Shown here: positions 63,149 to 64,000 of the stretch, one piece after another | Layout: the number at the start of each line of letters is the position of its first letter | Numbering within the stretch: position 1 is the first letter of the stretch | DNA from: Bacteroidota bacterium | GTDB taxonomy: Bacteria > Bacteroidota > Bacteroidia > Bacteroidales > VadinHA17 | Assembly: GCA_016718875.1 (NCBI GenBank) | Contig: JADKBL010000008.1 | Location: 62,001 to 126,000, forward strand | DNA: 64,000 bases | Direction of reading: 5' to 3' | Notes under the pieces: model-generated | What the model was told of the DNA's origin: nothing | The model's input: the letters and a program-made list of their open reading frames with translations, nothing else | The model's database searches: none | Made by a program: the position numbers and the translations under genes

Positions 63149-63869
63149 TTGAAGTCAGTTATGAAATCAAATATCCGGGTTATAATAATTGGCATTTTAT
63201 TCTGGTGCCTTCTGCCATTGCCAAATAAAGGTGAAGAATGTGCTGAGGCAATGAAGAAAATAAAAGTTGCCTGTATCGGCGACAGTATTACCTTTGGAGC
63301 ACGTCTGGAGGATAGCAACAGGTTTTCCTATCCGGCACAATTACAGGTACTTTTGGGCGACAATTATCGTGTTGAAAATTTTGGAATAGGTGGATGTACA
63401 CTTATTCGTAAAGGGACGCCAAATGTTTGGACACAAATTGTAAAAATAGCAGAATCAAATCCTGATATAGTTATAATTTGTCTTGGTACAAATGATACAT
63501 GTGGAGGTACACGTGCATGCTGGGATCATAAAAATGATTTTCCGGATGATTACCGTGATTTGATTGACACATTGCGCACTATTTCTTCAAAACCAGTAAT
63601 ATATTTATGTGCCCCTTCACCCATGGTAATTGAAACATCAGGACTGGATAGCACCCGTATTGCCGACCTGAAGGAAAGGCAACCAAGGCTTAAGGAATTA
63701 ATTGCCATAATAAAAGGAGATTTCTATCGAGAAAAATACCAACTTTATCGACCTAAATACACCGATGTCAAATAAACCCGAATTGTTTACTGAAAAAGAC
63801 GGAGTCCATCCAAATAAAGACGGCTACCTGTTTATTGCAGAATTGGTGCATAAGGCGATTCAGAAATAA
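63149..63869 (+). CDS. SGNH/GDSL-type exported esterase (one-base frameshift)
   Basis: 239 residues after repair. A hydrophobic start (VIIIGILFWCLLPLP) suggests export. Block I is VACIGDSITFGARLED with nucleophile S46; block II Gly in ENFGIGGCTL; block III LGTNDT; block V DGVHPNKDGY with the Asp-His pair. The frame breaks after AIIK: removing one A from the AAAA run at 63712-63715 gives IIKEISIEKNTNFIDLNTPMSN and restores block V, which is otherwise out of frame, so the catalytic dyad is lost as written. Members deacetylate sugars or hydrolyse esters; in this cluster a carbohydrate esterase is likely. Confidence 0.82.
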
Positions 63870-63907
63870 TAAGATTCTAAAAACAACGCCGGTAAAGATC
63901 AAAGTTT

Positions 63908-64000
63908 ATGAAAACAAAAGCAGGAAAAGAGATAGAGAATCCAATGAATAAGAATCCCAATAACTGGTGGAAAGGGATTCTCTATTTCAATCGCAGCGAT
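63908..64000 (+). CDS. Start of an unrecognised protein, cut by the window edge
   Basis: ATG at 63908 opens a frame that runs off the end with 31 residues: a charged start (MKTKAGKEIENPMNKNP) then NNWWKGILYFNRSD. The WKGILYFN segment resembles a motif I associate with DUF5808-type membrane proteins, but this is too short to assign. Confidence 0.4.
   Translation, partial: MKTKAGKEIENPMNKNPNNWWKGILYFNRSD

Overview
The window reads as a chromosomal segment of a member of the Bacteroidota, probably a free-living or sediment/gut-type Bacteroidales or Marinilabiliales relative. Supporting signs: AT-rich genes with little Shine-Dalgarno signal; candidate promoters of the Bacteroidota type (TTTG, about 19-20 nt, TAnnTTTG); many signal-peptide lipoproteins, including Tat-type ones; a TonB-dependent receptor with an STN domain beside a DUF4249 lipoprotein; Ser-type sulfatases; hybrid PAS sensor kinases without membrane segments. 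I see no rRNA, tRNA, CRISPR, phage or insertion sequence.

Layout. (1) 1-9657: sugar and sugar-acid catabolism: two zinc dehydrogenases, a PfkB kinase, an exported enolase-superfamily dehydratase, an isochorismatase-like hydrolase, a cupin, a GH28-type lipoprotein, an exported amidohydrolase, a ROK kinase and an exported mannonate-dehydratase-like protein. (2) 9693-12742, minus: a GH35-like/DUF5597 beta-galactosidase and an acetyl-xylan-esterase-like hydrolase. (3) 12931-16543, plus: BASS-family transporter, KDG kinase, KDPG aldolase and a YhcH-type protein, closed by a clear terminator. (4) 16685-22000, plus: lipoprotein nucleoside hydrolase, class III aminotransferase, Gfo/Idh/MocA oxidoreductase and lipoprotein ADP-ribosylglycohydrolase. 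(5) 30921-22175, minus: proB, proA, aconitase, isocitrate dehydrogenase, citrate synthase and malate:quinone oxidoreductase, the route from malate and acetyl-CoA to 2-oxoglutarate plus the two steps toward proline, with an ArgR-box-like palindrome upstream. (6) 38388-31165, minus: outer-membrane-type beta-barrel, two Ser-type sulfatases, GH3 and a GH5-like hydrolase, ended by a strong terminator. (7) 38635-41331: a large exported putative six-hairpin glycosidase. (8) 51682-41342, minus: a DUF5107/TPR protein and two paralogous hybrid histidine kinases. (9) 58553-51798, minus: exported unknown protein, TonB-dependent receptor, DUF4249 lipoprotein and MG2/plug protein. (10) 58674-64000, plus: a DoxX-TIM-barrel fusion, a GH2/GH5-type hydrolase, a GH29-type fucosidase, an SGNH hydrolase and the start of another gene.

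How the parts fit. Exported glycosidases, esterases and sulfatases would release sugars from plant or algal (partly sulfated) polysaccharides. Exported amidohydrolase and dehydratases with a BASS carrier, KDG kinase and KDPG aldolase suggest that sugar acids are partly dehydrated outside the cytoplasm and enter as 2-keto-3-deoxy acids; that is inference. There is no SusC/SusD pair in the window.

Quality note. Six otherwise intact genes are each broken by one single-base indel, mostly in short homopolymers. All six are restored by adding or removing one base, which points to consensus errors or to recent mutations. They are annotated as whole genes here.
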